Shown in pieces: positions 1 to 8,359 of a stretch of 64,000 nucleotides of DNA. The position numbers and the translations under genes were made by a program. This DNA comes from Rhodococcus sp. RD6.2. Its GTDB lineage: Bacteria > Actinomycetota > Actinomycetes > Mycobacteriales > Mycobacteriaceae. How positions within the stretch are numbered: the stretch's first letter is position 1; every line of letters begins with the position of its first letter. Location: the NCBI RefSeq assembly GCF_001040705.1, contig NZ_CVQP01000002.1:149262-213261 (forward strand), in the 5' to 3' direction. Below the pieces are notes generated by a model that was not told where the DNA came from, made no database searches, and saw only the letters and a program-made list of their open reading frames with translations.

Positions 1-76
1 GGAACGCGGCGAGAACGGCGTCGAGGGTGCCGAATTCGACGAGCACCGCGCCGTCACCGACGTCGAGGACACGCAT
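1..76 (-). CDS. pxpB: 5-oxoprolinase subunit PxpB / KipI-like, N-terminal fragment
   Basis: Only the first 25 codons are in the window; the gene continues past base 1. The translation begins MRVLDVGDGAVLVEFGTLD, typical of the KipI / allophanate-hydrolase-subunit-1 family. The ATG overlaps the stop codon of pxpA (ATGA), so the two are translationally coupled. In this family PxpB works with PxpA and PxpC in ATP-dependent opening of 5-oxoproline to glutamate. The call rests on a short N-terminus plus the pxpA context. Confidence 0.7.
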   Translation of the reverse strand, partial: MRVLDVGDGAVLVEFGTLDAVLAAF

Positions 77-831
77 CACACGAAGGGGGCGAGGTCGACT
101 CCCGCCGCGGCGAGCAGGTCGCGGATCGCGACGGTCATCGCGACGGCATCCGGGGTGTCGCCGTGGACGCAGACCGATTCGGGTCGGGTGGCGACGACGG
201 TGCCGTCGACGGCGTCGACCCGACCGTCCTCGACCATCCGAAGGACACGCGCCGCGACGAGGTCGGGGTCGGTGAGCACGGCGCCGGGCTGGGTGCGCGG
301 GACGAGTTCGCCGGTCGGGAGGTAGCCGCGGTCGGCGAACGCCTCGGCGACGGTGCGCAGGCCCGCGGCCTCCGCTTCGGCGAAGAAGACCGACCCGGGC
401 AGTCCGAGGACGGGCAGGGTGGGGTCGTAGGCGACGATGGCGGCGACGACGGCCTTCGCCTGCTCCCGGTGGTGCACGATCGTGTTGTAGAGCGCCCCGT
501 GCGGTTTGACGTACCCGACCGCCGACCCCGACGCCTGGGCGAGGCCGTCGAGGGCGCCGATCTGATAGATCACCTCGGCGGTCAGGTCGGCGGAGGAGAT
601 GTTGACGAAGCGGCGTCCGAACCCGGCGAGGTCGCGGTAGCCGACTTGCGCGCCGATCCGCACGGCGCGATCCGCGGCGCCGCGACAGGTCGCGAGCAGC
701 GTCGCCGGGTCGCCCGCATGGAATCCACAGGCGACGTTGGCACTGGTCACCAGCGTCAGCATCGCCTCGTCGTCGCCGAGTCGCCAGGCGCCGAAGCTCT
801 CACCGAGGTCACTGTTCAGGTCGATGGCCAC
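76..831 (-). CDS. pxpA: 5-oxoprolinase subunit PxpA (LamB/YcsF family)
   Basis: A 251-residue cytoplasmic protein of the LamB/YcsF family, normal length about 250. Family signatures are clear: DLNSDLGESFG at residues 4-14, ANVACGFHAGDP at 31-42 and KPHGALYN at 109-116, with a CVHGD motif near the C-terminus. Members form the 5-oxoprolinase PxpABC, which removes the damage product 5-oxoproline (pyroglutamate). The start is GTG at 831. The stop overlaps the ATG of the following pxpB, which supports the operon. The family assignment is firm; the substrate is by homology. Confidence 0.9.
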   Translation of the reverse strand: MAIDLNSDLGESFGAWRLGDDEAMLTLVTSANVACGFHAGDPATLLATCRGAADRAVRIGAQVGYRDLAGFGRRFVNISSADLTAEVIYQIGALDGLAQASGSAVGYVKPHGALYNTIVHHREQAKAVVAAIVAYDPTLPVLGLPGSVFFAEAEAAGLRTVAEAFADRGYLPTGELVPRTQPGAVLTDPDLVAARVLRMVEDGRVDAVDGTVVATRPESVCVHGDTPDAVAMTVAIRDLLAAAGVDLAPFV

Positions 832-890
832 GACCCCAGACTAGGCCGCCGCGACGGCAAGCCTCCCCGCACAACAGGCCGCCCCGAATC

Positions 891-1021
891 AGGCCGCGAC
901 GAGCCGCCCCGCACATCAGGCCGCGACGAGCCGCCCCGCACATCAGGCCGCGACGAGCCGCCCCGACACATCAGGCCGCGACGAGCCGCCCCGACACATC
1001 AGGCCGCGACGAGCCGCCCCG
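891..1021. repeat. Tandem repeat, about 4.8 copies of a 27/28-bp unit
   Basis: Units begin AGGCCGCGACGAGCCGCCCC at 891, 918, 945, 973 and 1001 (the last is partial). The first two are 27 bp ending GCACATC; the next two are 28 bp ending GACACATC. On the minus strand each unit reads GRLVAA followed by TGA, the last codons and stop of the znuB gene, which ends at 999. The array therefore looks like serial duplication of that gene's 3' end. More degenerate pieces lie at about 850-890. It is too short and direct, and lacks spacers, for a CRISPR. Confidence 0.85.
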
Positions 1022-1877
1022 AGTGCGCGCGGCGCCGCGACCCGATGAGGCGGCAGATCAGGTAGATCACGAACGAGATGGTCGTGACGAATGTCGACAC
1101 CGGCACGCCGGGGGCGAGGGACAGCACGATTCCGCCGACCGCGGCGAGTTCGGCGAACAGGATCGCCAGCAGGGTGGTTTTCAGTGGGCTGGAGGTGACG
1201 CGGGCGGCCGCGGCTGCCGGGGTGATGAGCAGCGACAGCACCAGCAGCGCGCCGACGATCTGCACGCCGAGGGCGGCGGCGACTCCGACGAGCACCGCGA
1301 ACACCAGCGACAGTCCGCGGATCGGGACGCCGCGGGCCCGCGCGACGTCGGGGTCGGTGCTGGCGAACAGCAGCGGCCGGTACACGACCGCGAGGACGGC
1401 GAGAACGACCACCGCGCACACCAACAGCAGTTGCAGTCCCTCGTTGCCGACGCCGACGATCTGGCCGACGAGCAGGGAGAAACTGGTGCCGGTGCGGCCC
1501 GGGTAGAGCCACATGAACAGGACGGACAGGCCGAGACCGAACGACATGATGACACCGATGACGGAGTCCCGTTCACGGGCCTTGCTGCCGAGCAGCGCGA
1601 AAAGCACTGCGGCGACGACGGATCCGATGATGGCACCGACGCCGACGCTGATGCCTGCGAGGAGGGCGGCGGACGCGCCGGTCAGCGACAGTTCGCTCGT
1701 TCCGTGCACCGCGAAGGACATCTGCCTGCTGATGATGAGCGGACCGATGGCACCCGCGAGGAGCCCGAGAATCGCGGCGGCGAGGATCGCCTGCTGGACG
1801 AAGTCGTACTGGAGCAGATCGAGAGTCGTCTGCCAGTCGAGCATGTTGCCGAGCGCCTCGGACAGTTTGTCGTTCAT
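999..1877 (-). CDS. znuB: Metal ABC transporter permease (ZnuB/MntB family)
   Basis: A 292-residue integral membrane permease of the ABC-3 family with about eight to nine hydrophobic segments, for example residues 32-48 and the AVVVLAVLAVVY stretch. It would form the zinc- or manganese-conducting channel with the ATPase encoded immediately upstream; its ATG overlaps that gene's stop (ATGA). The extreme C-terminus (RRRAHSGRLVAA) is encoded inside a tandem repeat, so the natural end may have changed by repeat slippage. Which metal is carried cannot be read from the permease. Confidence 0.88.
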   Translation of the reverse strand: MNDKLSEALGNMLDWQTTLDLLQYDFVQQAILAAAILGLLAGAIGPLIISRQMSFAVHGTSELSLTGASAALLAGISVGVGAIIGSVVAAVLFALLGSKARERDSVIGVIMSFGLGLSVLFMWLYPGRTGTSFSLLVGQIVGVGNEGLQLLLVCAVVVLAVLAVVYRPLLFASTDPDVARARGVPIRGLSLVFAVLVGVAAALGVQIVGALLVLSLLITPAAAAARVTSSPLKTTLLAILFAELAAVGGIVLSLAPGVPVSTFVTTISFVIYLICRLIGSRRRAHSGRLVAA

Positions 1878-2713
1878 GCGTGGTCCTCGTGGTGTGCGCA
1901 GTCGGTGCTCAGTTCGCCCGCGCCGCCGAGCGCGTCGATGGCGTCACCGGTACCGACGACGACGAGTCGGTCACGGACGCGCAGCACCTCGACCTCGGTT
2001 CGGTACAGCTCGGAGAGCACCGCGGAGGTCATCACCTCTGCGGCGGTACCGATGCGGAAGCGTCCGTCCACGAGGTACAGGACGCGGTCGACGAGCGGCA
2101 GGATCGGGTTGATCTCGTGGGTGACGAACAGGACCGCGGTGTCGTGGCTGCGGCGCCGGGCGTCGATGAGGTCGGCGACGCGTCGCTGGTTCGCGAGGTC
2201 GAGGCTCAGGAGCGGTTCGTCGCACAGCAGGACGCTGGGGTCGCCGACGAGTGCCTGTGCGACGCGCAGTCGCTGCTGCTCACCTCCGGACAGGGCGCCG
2301 ATCGGCGCGCCCGCATACGACTGCGCTCCGACCTCGGCGATGGCAGCGTCGATGATGGCGTTTCTGGCGCGTCGACCACGAAATCCGAGGCCCCAACGGT
2401 GTCCGTCGACGCCGAGTCCGACGAGGTCGCGGCCGCGCAGCGGCAGTCCCTCGTCCATCGTCTTCTGCTGCGGGATGTAGCCGATGTGCGGGTTTCCCGC
2501 GCGGACGGGTTCACCGGCGATGCGAGCGGTCCCGGACGTCAGCGGCACCTGCCCGAGCAACATCTTCAGCAGCGAGGTCTTGCCGGACCCGTTGGGGCCG
2601 AGGACCGCGACGAATTCGCCTGGCGCGACGTCCAGGTCGAGTCCCGACCACAGGGTGCGGGGTCCGTAGGACAGTTCGGCGCCCTGCAGGGCGACCGTGG
2701 GTGTCGCGGTCAC
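1874..2713 (-). CDS. znuC: Metal ABC transporter ATP-binding protein (ZnuC family)
   Basis: A 279-residue ABC ATPase. The Walker A is GPNGSGKTS near residue 42, the Q-loop lies in GYIPQQK, the signature is LSGGEQQR, and the Walker B is VLLCDEPLLSLD followed by the switch His in FVTHE. GTG at 2713 is the start because it overlaps the znuA stop (GTGA) and is immediately followed by a family-typical start. Reading further upstream in this frame only traverses znuA out of phase. It powers uptake through the downstream permease. Confidence 0.9.
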   Translation of the reverse strand: MTATPTVALQGAELSYGPRTLWSGLDLDVAPGEFVAVLGPNGSGKTSLLKMLLGQVPLTSGTARIAGEPVRAGNPHIGYIPQQKTMDEGLPLRGRDLVGLGVDGHRWGLGFRGRRARNAIIDAAIAEVGAQSYAGAPIGALSGGEQQRLRVAQALVGDPSVLLCDEPLLSLDLANQRRVADLIDARRRSHDTAVLFVTHEINPILPLVDRVLYLVDGRFRIGTAAEVMTSAVLSELYRTEVEVLRVRDRLVVVGTGDAIDALGGAGELSTDCAHHEDHA

Positions 2714-3789
2714 TCGGACGCCTCGACGGATGTGCCGTCGAGGGCGGCGGCGAGCTGCTCGGCGATCGAGACCTGCCACTGCACGTAGTCGACGCCTTCG
2801 GGCAGGGTTTCGGTGACCTCGACGACGGGGATGCCCGCTGCTTCGGCGGCCGAGCGCATGTCGCGGGTGACCTTGTCCTCGGTCTGGCTGTTGTAGACGA
2901 GGACGGCAACCTGCTTGGCGCTCATCAGGTCCCGGGTCGCGGCGATCGCGGCGGGCGGCGGGTCGTTGCCCTCCTCGATCGCGCGGGTGAAGTCCTCGGG
3001 GGTGCGGTCGTCGAGTCCTGCAGCCGCGAGCAGGTAGTAGGCGGTGGGCTCGGTCTGGGCGACCGGCGTATGCGGGTGCTTCGCGGCGACGTCGGCGGTG
3101 ATGGCGGACACGTCGTGCAGTTTCCCGTGGAACGCCTCGGCGTTCGCGGTGTAGGCGTCGGCGTTGGCGGGGTCGAGTGCGCTCAGTTCGGCTGCGATCG
3201 CGTGCGCGACGGTGTCGACGGTGGCGACATCGTACCAGACATGTTCGTTGACGCCGCCGTGGCTGTGACCGTGACCCGCGTGCGAGTCGGCGTCCTCTGT
3301 CGCATCGTGCTCGGCCGCTCCGGTTGCTGCCGTGTCCATTTCGGCTTCGTGGTGGTGCCCGGCATGCAGGTCGGATTCCGCGCCGTGCAGTTCGAAGGCG
3401 TTGACGGTCGGCTTGTCGCCCTCGGCCGCGAGGATGTCGTCGATGAACTCGTCGTAGCCGCCCCCGTTGTAGACGACGAGGTCGGCATCGGTGACGTCGG
3501 CGGCGTTGCGCGGGCTGGCCTCGTACGAGTGTGGATCGGCGGAGGGTTCGGTGATGATCGCGGTCACGTCGGCACGGTCGCCCGCGACGGCGGCGGCGAC
3601 GGATCCCCACACGTTGGTCGAGGCAACGACGCTGATGCGACCGTCGTCGGCGGCGTCGGAGGTGGCGCTGCAGCCGGCGAGAACCAGCGCGGTGGCCATG
3701 GTCAGCCCCACTGTCACCGCGGTCGCGCGTCCGGTTCGTCGGTGACGACGGGTGTGGGCACGGCGACGTGCGTGGGGTGCGAGGGGCAT
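2710..3789 (-). CDS. znuA: Zinc/manganese-binding lipoprotein (ZnuA/AdcA family)
   Basis: A 359-residue solute-binding protein of the metal-binding ZinT/ZnuA type. An N-terminal signal ends in a lipobox LAGC (Cys40), so it should be a membrane-anchored lipoprotein. Metal-site motifs are DPHSYE (85-90) and NEHVWYD (181-187). Between them is a His/Asp/Glu-rich loop (142-178) with HAGHHHEAE and HAGHGHSHGG, which in this family favours zinc. It is first gene of znuA-znuC-znuB; all junctions overlap. A palindrome at 3805-3817 lies 16 bp upstream of the start and may be a Zur site or the operator of the divergent LacI gene. Confidence 0.9.
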   Translation of the reverse strand: MPLAPHARRRAHTRRHRRTGRATAVTVGLTMATALVLAGCSATSDAADDGRISVVASTNVWGSVAAAVAGDRADVTAIITEPSADPHSYEASPRNAADVTDADLVVYNGGGYDEFIDDILAAEGDKPTVNAFELHGAESDLHAGHHHEAEMDTAATGAAEHDATEDADSHAGHGHSHGGVNEHVWYDVATVDTVAHAIAAELSALDPANADAYTANAEAFHGKLHDVSAITADVAAKHPHTPVAQTEPTAYYLLAAAGLDDRTPEDFTRAIEEGNDPPPAAIAATRDLMSAKQVAVLVYNSQTEDKVTRDMRSAAEAAGIPVVEVTETLPEGVDYVQWQVSIAEQLAAALDGTSVEASE

Positions 3790-3804
3790 GGCGTAAATCT
3801 TAAT

Positions 3805-3817
3805 GGAAACCGTTTCC
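3805..3817. promoter_or_regulatory. Palindromic operator GGAAAC-N-GTTTCC
   Basis: GGAAACCGTTTCC is a perfect inverted repeat around one central base, in the divergent promoter between znuA and a LacI-family gene. Two readings fit: a LacI-type operator (these often carry AAACNGTTT cores) serving autoregulation, or a Zur box, since its 7-1-7 geometry resembles actinobacterial Zur sites of the TGAAAATGATTTTCA type. The sequence alone does not decide. Confidence 0.55.
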
Positions 3818-3875
3818 GTTGTACATTGGCGGGGTCGTGCTTTCGATCACGCAGGGCACCCAGTACCGTCCCGAT

Positions 3876-4985
3876 ATGCCCCGCTCCGGTCATCCGCGTC
3901 GTCAGGCGACACTGGCGTCCCTGGCCGCCGAGTTGAAGGTCTCCCGCACGACCGTCTCGAATGCGTACAACCGGCCAGACCAGTTGTCCGCCGAACTCCG
4001 CACCCGGGTTCTCGAAGCGGCCAAGCGTCGCGGCTACCCCGGTCCCGACCCGGTCGCGCGCTCACTGCGCACCCGGAAGGCGGGCGCGGTCGGTCTCCTG
4101 CTCACCGAGGCGCTCAGCTACTCGTTCCGAGACCCCGCGGCGACGAGCTTCGTCGCCGGGCTCAGCGAATCGTGCGAGGAGGTCGGACAGGGGTTGCTGC
4201 TCATTCCCGCCGGCCCCGGACGCGACGACGTCGAGGCGGCGGCCGTCGTCCAACAGGCCGGAGTGGACGGGTTCGTCGTCTACTCCGTAGCCGACGACGA
4301 CCCGTATCTCGCCGCCGTCCTCGAACGGCGACTGCCCATGGTCGTGTGCGACCAGCCTCGCGAGATCGAGGGTGCGTCACTGGTCGGCATCGACGACCGC
4401 GGCGCGATGCGGGAACTCGCCGACTACCTGCTCGCTCTCGGGCACACGCGCATCGGGGTGCTGTGTATGCGCCTGGGGCACGACGCCCGAGACGGCCGGG
4501 CCGACGCCGAACGCTTGCAGTCCCCGCATTTCCACGTGCAGCGCGAGCGCATCGCGGGGGTGCAGGACGCGATGCTGGCCGTCGGTCTCGACCCGGCGAC
4601 GTTGACGGTCGTGGAGAGTTCCGAGCACACGGTGAATGCGGGCCATGCGGCCGCGGAACGCACGTTCGCGATCAACCCCGACATCACGGCGCTGATCTGT
4701 ACGACCGACGTACTGGCGCTCGGTGCACGGGAATTCGCGCGGTGGCGCGGCATCGACGTGCCCTCCGAGTTGTCCGTGACCGGTTTCGACGGCGTTCCCG
4801 AGGCACTCGCGACGGGTCTGACAACAGTGCGTCAGCCGGCCGAGGAGAAGGGACGCCGAGCAGGCGCGCTGCTGCTGCGCGACTCGCATTCTGGTGTCCC
4901 GAGCGTCGAGATCCTCGACACGGAACTAATTCGCGGGCACACCGCCGCCCCGCCCCGCACCTGGCAGCGGGGCCCGGCGGAATAG
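3876..4985 (+). CDS. LacI-family transcriptional regulator
   Basis: A 369-residue LacI/GalR protein. The DNA-binding helix-turn-helix is at residues 12-34 (TLASLAAELKVSRTTVSNAY, then NRP), and a periplasmic-binding-protein-like sensor domain follows (LLLTEALSYSF about 60; ITALICTTDVLALGA about 270; SVTGFDGVPEA). I chose ATG 3876 because the HTH starts ten residues later; an upstream TTG at 3819 in the same frame is inside the palindrome region. The ligand is unknown. Neighbouring candidates for control are the znu operon (divergent) and the trehalose enzyme (convergent, downstream). Confidence 0.85.
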   Translation: MPRSGHPRRQATLASLAAELKVSRTTVSNAYNRPDQLSAELRTRVLEAAKRRGYPGPDPVARSLRTRKAGAVGLLLTEALSYSFRDPAATSFVAGLSESCEEVGQGLLLIPAGPGRDDVEAAAVVQQAGVDGFVVYSVADDDPYLAAVLERRLPMVVCDQPREIEGASLVGIDDRGAMRELADYLLALGHTRIGVLCMRLGHDARDGRADAERLQSPHFHVQRERIAGVQDAMLAVGLDPATLTVVESSEHTVNAGHAAAERTFAINPDITALICTTDVLALGAREFARWRGIDVPSELSVTGFDGVPEALATGLTTVRQPAEEKGRRAGALLLRDSHSGVPSVEILDTELIRGHTAAPPRTWQRGPAE

Positions 4986-4993
4986 GCGCCACG

Positions 4994-5023
4994 AGCTGCG
5001 CCCCCCTTACGGGGGACGCAGCT
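4994..5023. terminator. Hairpin between convergent genes
   Basis: AGCTGCG at 4994-5000 pairs with CGCAGCT at 5017-5023, and C-run 5002-5006 pairs with G-run 5011-5015 around a short loop. It sits between the 3' ends of the LacI gene and the trehalose-phosphatase gene and could end both transcripts. Confidence 0.55.
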
Positions 5024-5025
5024 GC

Positions 5026-7566
5026 CTAGCTCAGAAGCTGGGCGCAGCGGAGCAGGCCGATGTGGCTGTACGCCTGCGGGTGATTGCCCAGCGAGCGTTC
5101 GGCGACCGGGTCGTACTCCTCCGCGAGCAGTCCGGTCGGGCCCGCCGCGGCGACCAGCTGCGCGAACAGGGCTTCGGCGTCGGCGCGCTGCCCGATCAGC
5201 AGGTATGCCTCGACGAGCCAGGCCGCACAGAGATGGAACCCACCCTCGCCGCCGGGCAGGCCGTCGTCGTGGTGGTACCGGTACACCGTTGCACCGCTGC
5301 GCAATTCGGCCTCGGTGGCGGTGACGGTCGCCGCGAATCGCGGATCGGACGGGTCGATCAGCCCCGACAGCCCGATGTAGAGGGTCGCGGCGTCGAGGTC
5401 GGTGCCGTCGTACGCGGCGGTGAACGAGTTGGCGCGGTCACTCCAGCCCCGGTCCCGGACCTCGTCGGAGATCTCGCGCCTGAGCGCCGCCCAACCGGTC
5501 CCGGCGTCGCGCCCGAACTCGGCGGCCAGGGCCAGGGCTCGGTCCACCGTCACCCAGCACATGACCTTCGAGTACACGTGGTGACGCGGGTTCCCGCGGA
5601 TCTCCCAGATGCCGTTGTCGGGTTCGGACCAGCGGCGTTCCACCGCGGATACCATGGCCAGCACCAGGTTCCAGTCCCGGTCCGTCAGCGCCTCTGTGAT
5701 GCCCTTGTCGCGGCGGGCATGCGCCAGATGCGCGATGAGTTCGACGATCGGCCCGAACACATCCAGCTGGACCTGCGAGTTCGCGGCGTTGCCGACGCGG
5801 ACAGGCCGCGAACCTCCGTATCCGGGGAGTGAGTCGATGACGGCCTCGGGCGGCAGGTTGGAGCCCTGGATCGTGTACAGCGGATGCAGGCGTTCCGGCC
5901 CGGGCAACGTGTCGAGGACGCGGTGCACCCATTCGAGGAACGCCTCCGCCTCGCCGAGCGACCCGAGTGCCACGAGGGCCGAGGCGGTCATCGACGCGTC
6001 ACGCAGCCAGCAGTAGCGGTAGTCCCAGTTGCGGACACCGCCGAGATCCTCCGGCAGGGACGTGGTCGCGGCGGCCAGGATCGACCCCGAGTCGGCGTGG
6101 ACGAGCCCGCGCAGCGTCAACGCCGACCGCTTCATCAGTCCGGTCTTGCGGGAGGGCAGCGTCAGGCCGTCCGCCCAGTCCCGCCAGTACGCCTCCGCCT
6201 CGCCGCGGCGCTCGGCTTCCGGCGTGACCGACGGCGTCAGGTCGGCCGTGCCGCACCGTAGTTCGAGAATGACGGGACCGTCGCTCGGATCGACGACGGC
6301 GTGCGCGGTCTGCTGGACGCCGTCGCTGGTGATCTCCCAGGCGACGCCCGGCGATCGGAGGACCATCGGGTCGTTGGACCCGTACACCCGCAGGCCGTCC
6401 TCCTCCTGCTCGAGGTGGATCTGGACCTGACCGAACTCGGGACGCGGCGCGAACGTCACGACCGCCTTCGCGCGGCCGGTGATGACGCGAGTCAGTTCGG
6501 TGCGCCCGGTGGGGACGTCGTGCGGCAGGTAGTCGGTGACCTGCAGGCTCGCCCAGCTGGTCCGGACCGTCATCGTGCCGTCGACGTATCGCTGGCTCAG
6601 GGGCAGGCCGGCACGGTGCGGCTCGATGCTGAAGTGGCCGGCGCCGACGCCCCCGAGGAGGTGCGCGAACACGGCGGCGGAGTCGGGTTCCGGATGACAC
6701 AGCCAGGTGACGGACGCGTCGGGTGTCAGCAGGGCGACGGTCCGCGGGTTGGCGAGCATCGACAGCCGCTCGATCGGGGGCGCGTTCTCGCCGTGCAGCC
6801 AGGTGCGCCGCTCCTCGAGGAGGAAGGCGAGTGCGGTGCCGACGTCCTCGGTGTTGTCGATGCGGAACTCGGCAAGTGAGTCCCCGGGGCCGATCTTGAC
6901 GCCGATGTCGGGACCCTGCAGGCGTGCGAACGCCTTCTCGTCGGTGACGTCGTCGCCGAAGAACACGGCTGCGGCCGCACCTTCCCGGTGCCGCAGGATG
7001 TCCAGGGCCTCGCCCTTGTCGGTGACGATCACGGCGAGTTCGATGACGGCCTTGCCCTCGGTCACCTGGACGCCGTTCCACTTGGCGGCGCCTTGCCGCA
7101 CCCGCTCGAGGGCGCGCTCCCCGACGTCCGGGTCCGCGTTGCGCACGTGCAGCGCCGCGCTGGCCGGCTTCGTCTCGACGGCGACGCCGGGCGCCTCCTG
7201 GGCGATCGCCTGCAGTTCGGCGGTGACCTCGCGCAGCAACCTCTGGGCGTCGTCGCTGATCTCGTGGACGAATCCGACGTCGAACTCGGAGCCGTGGCTG
7301 CCCACGAGCTGTACCTCGACGGGGAGCCGCGAGAGCATCGCCAGGTCGCGCAGCGCACGACCGGAGATCACTGCGGACGTCGTCCCCGGGAGGATCGCCA
7401 GCGCGCGCATGGCACGCACCGCGTCCGCGTGGGGAAACGCCTTGGCTGGATCCGACACGATCGGCGCCATGGTGCCGTCGTAGTCGGACGCCACGAGAAG
7501 ACGCGGCGTCCGCGCGATGGCGACGAGACGTCGTCGGAGCTCGACTGGTAGATCCTGCGCACTCAC
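5026..7566 (-). CDS. Bifunctional trehalose-6-phosphatase / GH15 glycosidase (trehalase-like)
   Basis: An 846-residue fusion. Residues about 1-250 are an OtsB-type HAD phosphatase: motif I DYDGTMAP (28-35), SGRALRDL, and the acidic GDDVTDEKAF near 200-215. From about residue 255 to the end is a glycoside hydrolase 15 domain, opening PIERLSMLANPRTVALL, with the NWDYRYCWLRDASM core and the closing LLAEEYDP...GNHPQAYSHIGL. OtsB removes phosphate from trehalose-6-phosphate; GH15 enzymes in actinobacteria include trehalases. The pair could take trehalose-6-P through trehalose to glucose. GTG 7566 is chosen because the HAD domain follows within 27 residues. It lies next to kstR but 14 bp downstream of it on the same strand. 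Confidence 0.85.
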   Translation of the reverse strand: MSAQDLPVELRRRLVAIARTPRLLVASDYDGTMAPIVSDPAKAFPHADAVRAMRALAILPGTTSAVISGRALRDLAMLSRLPVEVQLVGSHGSEFDVGFVHEISDDAQRLLREVTAELQAIAQEAPGVAVETKPASAALHVRNADPDVGERALERVRQGAAKWNGVQVTEGKAVIELAVIVTDKGEALDILRHREGAAAAVFFGDDVTDEKAFARLQGPDIGVKIGPGDSLAEFRIDNTEDVGTALAFLLEERRTWLHGENAPPIERLSMLANPRTVALLTPDASVTWLCHPEPDSAAVFAHLLGGVGAGHFSIEPHRAGLPLSQRYVDGTMTVRTSWASLQVTDYLPHDVPTGRTELTRVITGRAKAVVTFAPRPEFGQVQIHLEQEEDGLRVYGSNDPMVLRSPGVAWEITSDGVQQTAHAVVDPSDGPVILELRCGTADLTPSVTPEAERRGEAEAYWRDWADGLTLPSRKTGLMKRSALTLRGLVHADSGSILAAATTSLPEDLGGVRNWDYRYCWLRDASMTASALVALGSLGEAEAFLEWVHRVLDTLPGPERLHPLYTIQGSNLPPEAVIDSLPGYGGSRPVRVGNAANSQVQLDVFGPIVELIAHLAHARRDKGITEALTDRDWNLVLAMVSAVERRWSEPDNGIWEIRGNPRHHVYSKVMCWVTVDRALALAAEFGRDAGTGWAALRREISDEVRDRGWSDRANSFTAAYDGTDLDAATLYIGLSGLIDPSDPRFAATVTATEAELRSGATVYRYHHDDGLPGGEGGFHLCAAWLVEAYLLIGQRADAEALFAQLVAAAGPTGLLAEEYDPVAERSLGNHPQAYSHIGLLRCAQLLS

Positions 7567-7580
7567 TGCGCAGAGTCTAC

Positions 7581-8237
7581 TTACGATCCCGCTTGATCCT
7601 TGTAGCCACCGAGCAACAGTTCGACAGTCAGTTCCAGACGCTTCGCGACATCGGTCGCCGACGACCGTCGGGTCAGCCACGCGACGAGGTTCGACAGCCA
7701 CACGTCGGAGACGACGCGCGCGATCTGGAGCTGCTCTTCGGAGGGGACACCGTCGCTCATCGCGCGGGCGAACAGCGAGTCCATCAGGCGACCGACCTGG
7801 TCGACCTCGGCGGCCGCGGAGGCGTCTGCGAACATGAACGCCCGGGTCATCGCCTCGGTGAGCAGCGGGTCGCGCTGCATGGCGCGGGTGATCTGTCCGA
7901 GGATCAGGTGCATGCGCTCGATCGGGCTCTCGCCGGGGGGCATCCGCCTGCGCGCGTCGATCTTCTCGAACTCGCGGGCCAGGGCCGAGACGAGCAGGTG
8001 CACCTTCGACGGGAAGTACCGGTACAGGGTGCCGACGGCGACGTCGGCGCGTTCTGCGACTGCCCGCATCTGAACGGCTTCGTACCCGCCCTTGGACGCG
8101 AGCGCGAGCGTAGCGTCGAGGATGCGCTTGCGACGTTCGCGCTGGGCGTTGGAGCTCAGGTCGTCGTCCGTCAGGGTGGAGACGGCGCCGTTCGTCCCGG
8201 CCTTCGCAGCCGGACGCGTGCGGGGGGAGGAGGTCAT
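7581..8237 (-). CDS. kstR: TetR-family repressor of cholesterol catabolism KstR
   Basis: A 218-residue TetR regulator that closely resembles M. tuberculosis KstR (Rv3574). The HTH region contains RRKRILDATLALASKGGYEA and ADVAVGTLYRYFPSKVHLL; the ligand domain has QRDPLLTEAMTRAFMFAD and DVWLSNLVAWLTRR. KstR represses genes for uptake and upper steroid degradation and is released by 3-oxo-cholestenoyl-CoA-type inducers. ATG 8237 is preferred over the upstream TTG codons at 8243/8240. The single KstR box at 8309-8322 between this gene and divergent fadE34 implies autorepression. Confidence 0.95.
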   Translation of the reverse strand: MTSSPRTRPAAKAGTNGAVSTLTDDDLSSNAQRERRKRILDATLALASKGGYEAVQMRAVAERADVAVGTLYRYFPSKVHLLVSALAREFEKIDARRRMPPGESPIERMHLILGQITRAMQRDPLLTEAMTRAFMFADASAAAEVDQVGRLMDSLFARAMSDGVPSEEQLQIARVVSDVWLSNLVAWLTRRSSATDVAKRLELTVELLLGGYKDQAGS

Positions 8238-8308
8238 CAACAACTTCCTTGAAATCGCTAGGGGAGCTATGTACGGGCCCGGTCTTGACTGAGAGCCGAC
8301 TAAGAGAT

Positions 8309-8322
8309 TAGAACACGTTCTA
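8309..8322. promoter_or_regulatory. KstR operator in the kstR/fadE34 divergent promoter
   Basis: TAGAACACGTTCTA: perfect TAGAAC/GTTCTA arms around AC, matching the known KstR pattern TnnAACnnGTTnnA. It lies 72 bp upstream of kstR and 38 bp upstream of fadE34, so one site can control both. Confidence 0.9.
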
Positions 8323-8359
8323 GACGGTTTTGTCAGTACTGAGAAGGGCGACCAGGCTT

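Noticed and set aside
891..1021. Possible CRISPR array
   Set aside because: Units are contiguous direct repeats without spacers, contain coding sequence for the znuB tail, and no cas gene is near.
163..1065. Long open frame on the plus strand opposite pxpA
   Set aside because: It is the antisense of pxpA in high-GC DNA, with compositionally biased, non-globular translation and no family resemblance. Similar antisense frames across the window were dropped for the same reason.
2714..3610. N-terminal extension of the ZnuC ATPase
   Set aside because: The open frame upstream of 2713 runs through znuA out of phase and is Arg-rich; the GTGA overlap marks the real start.
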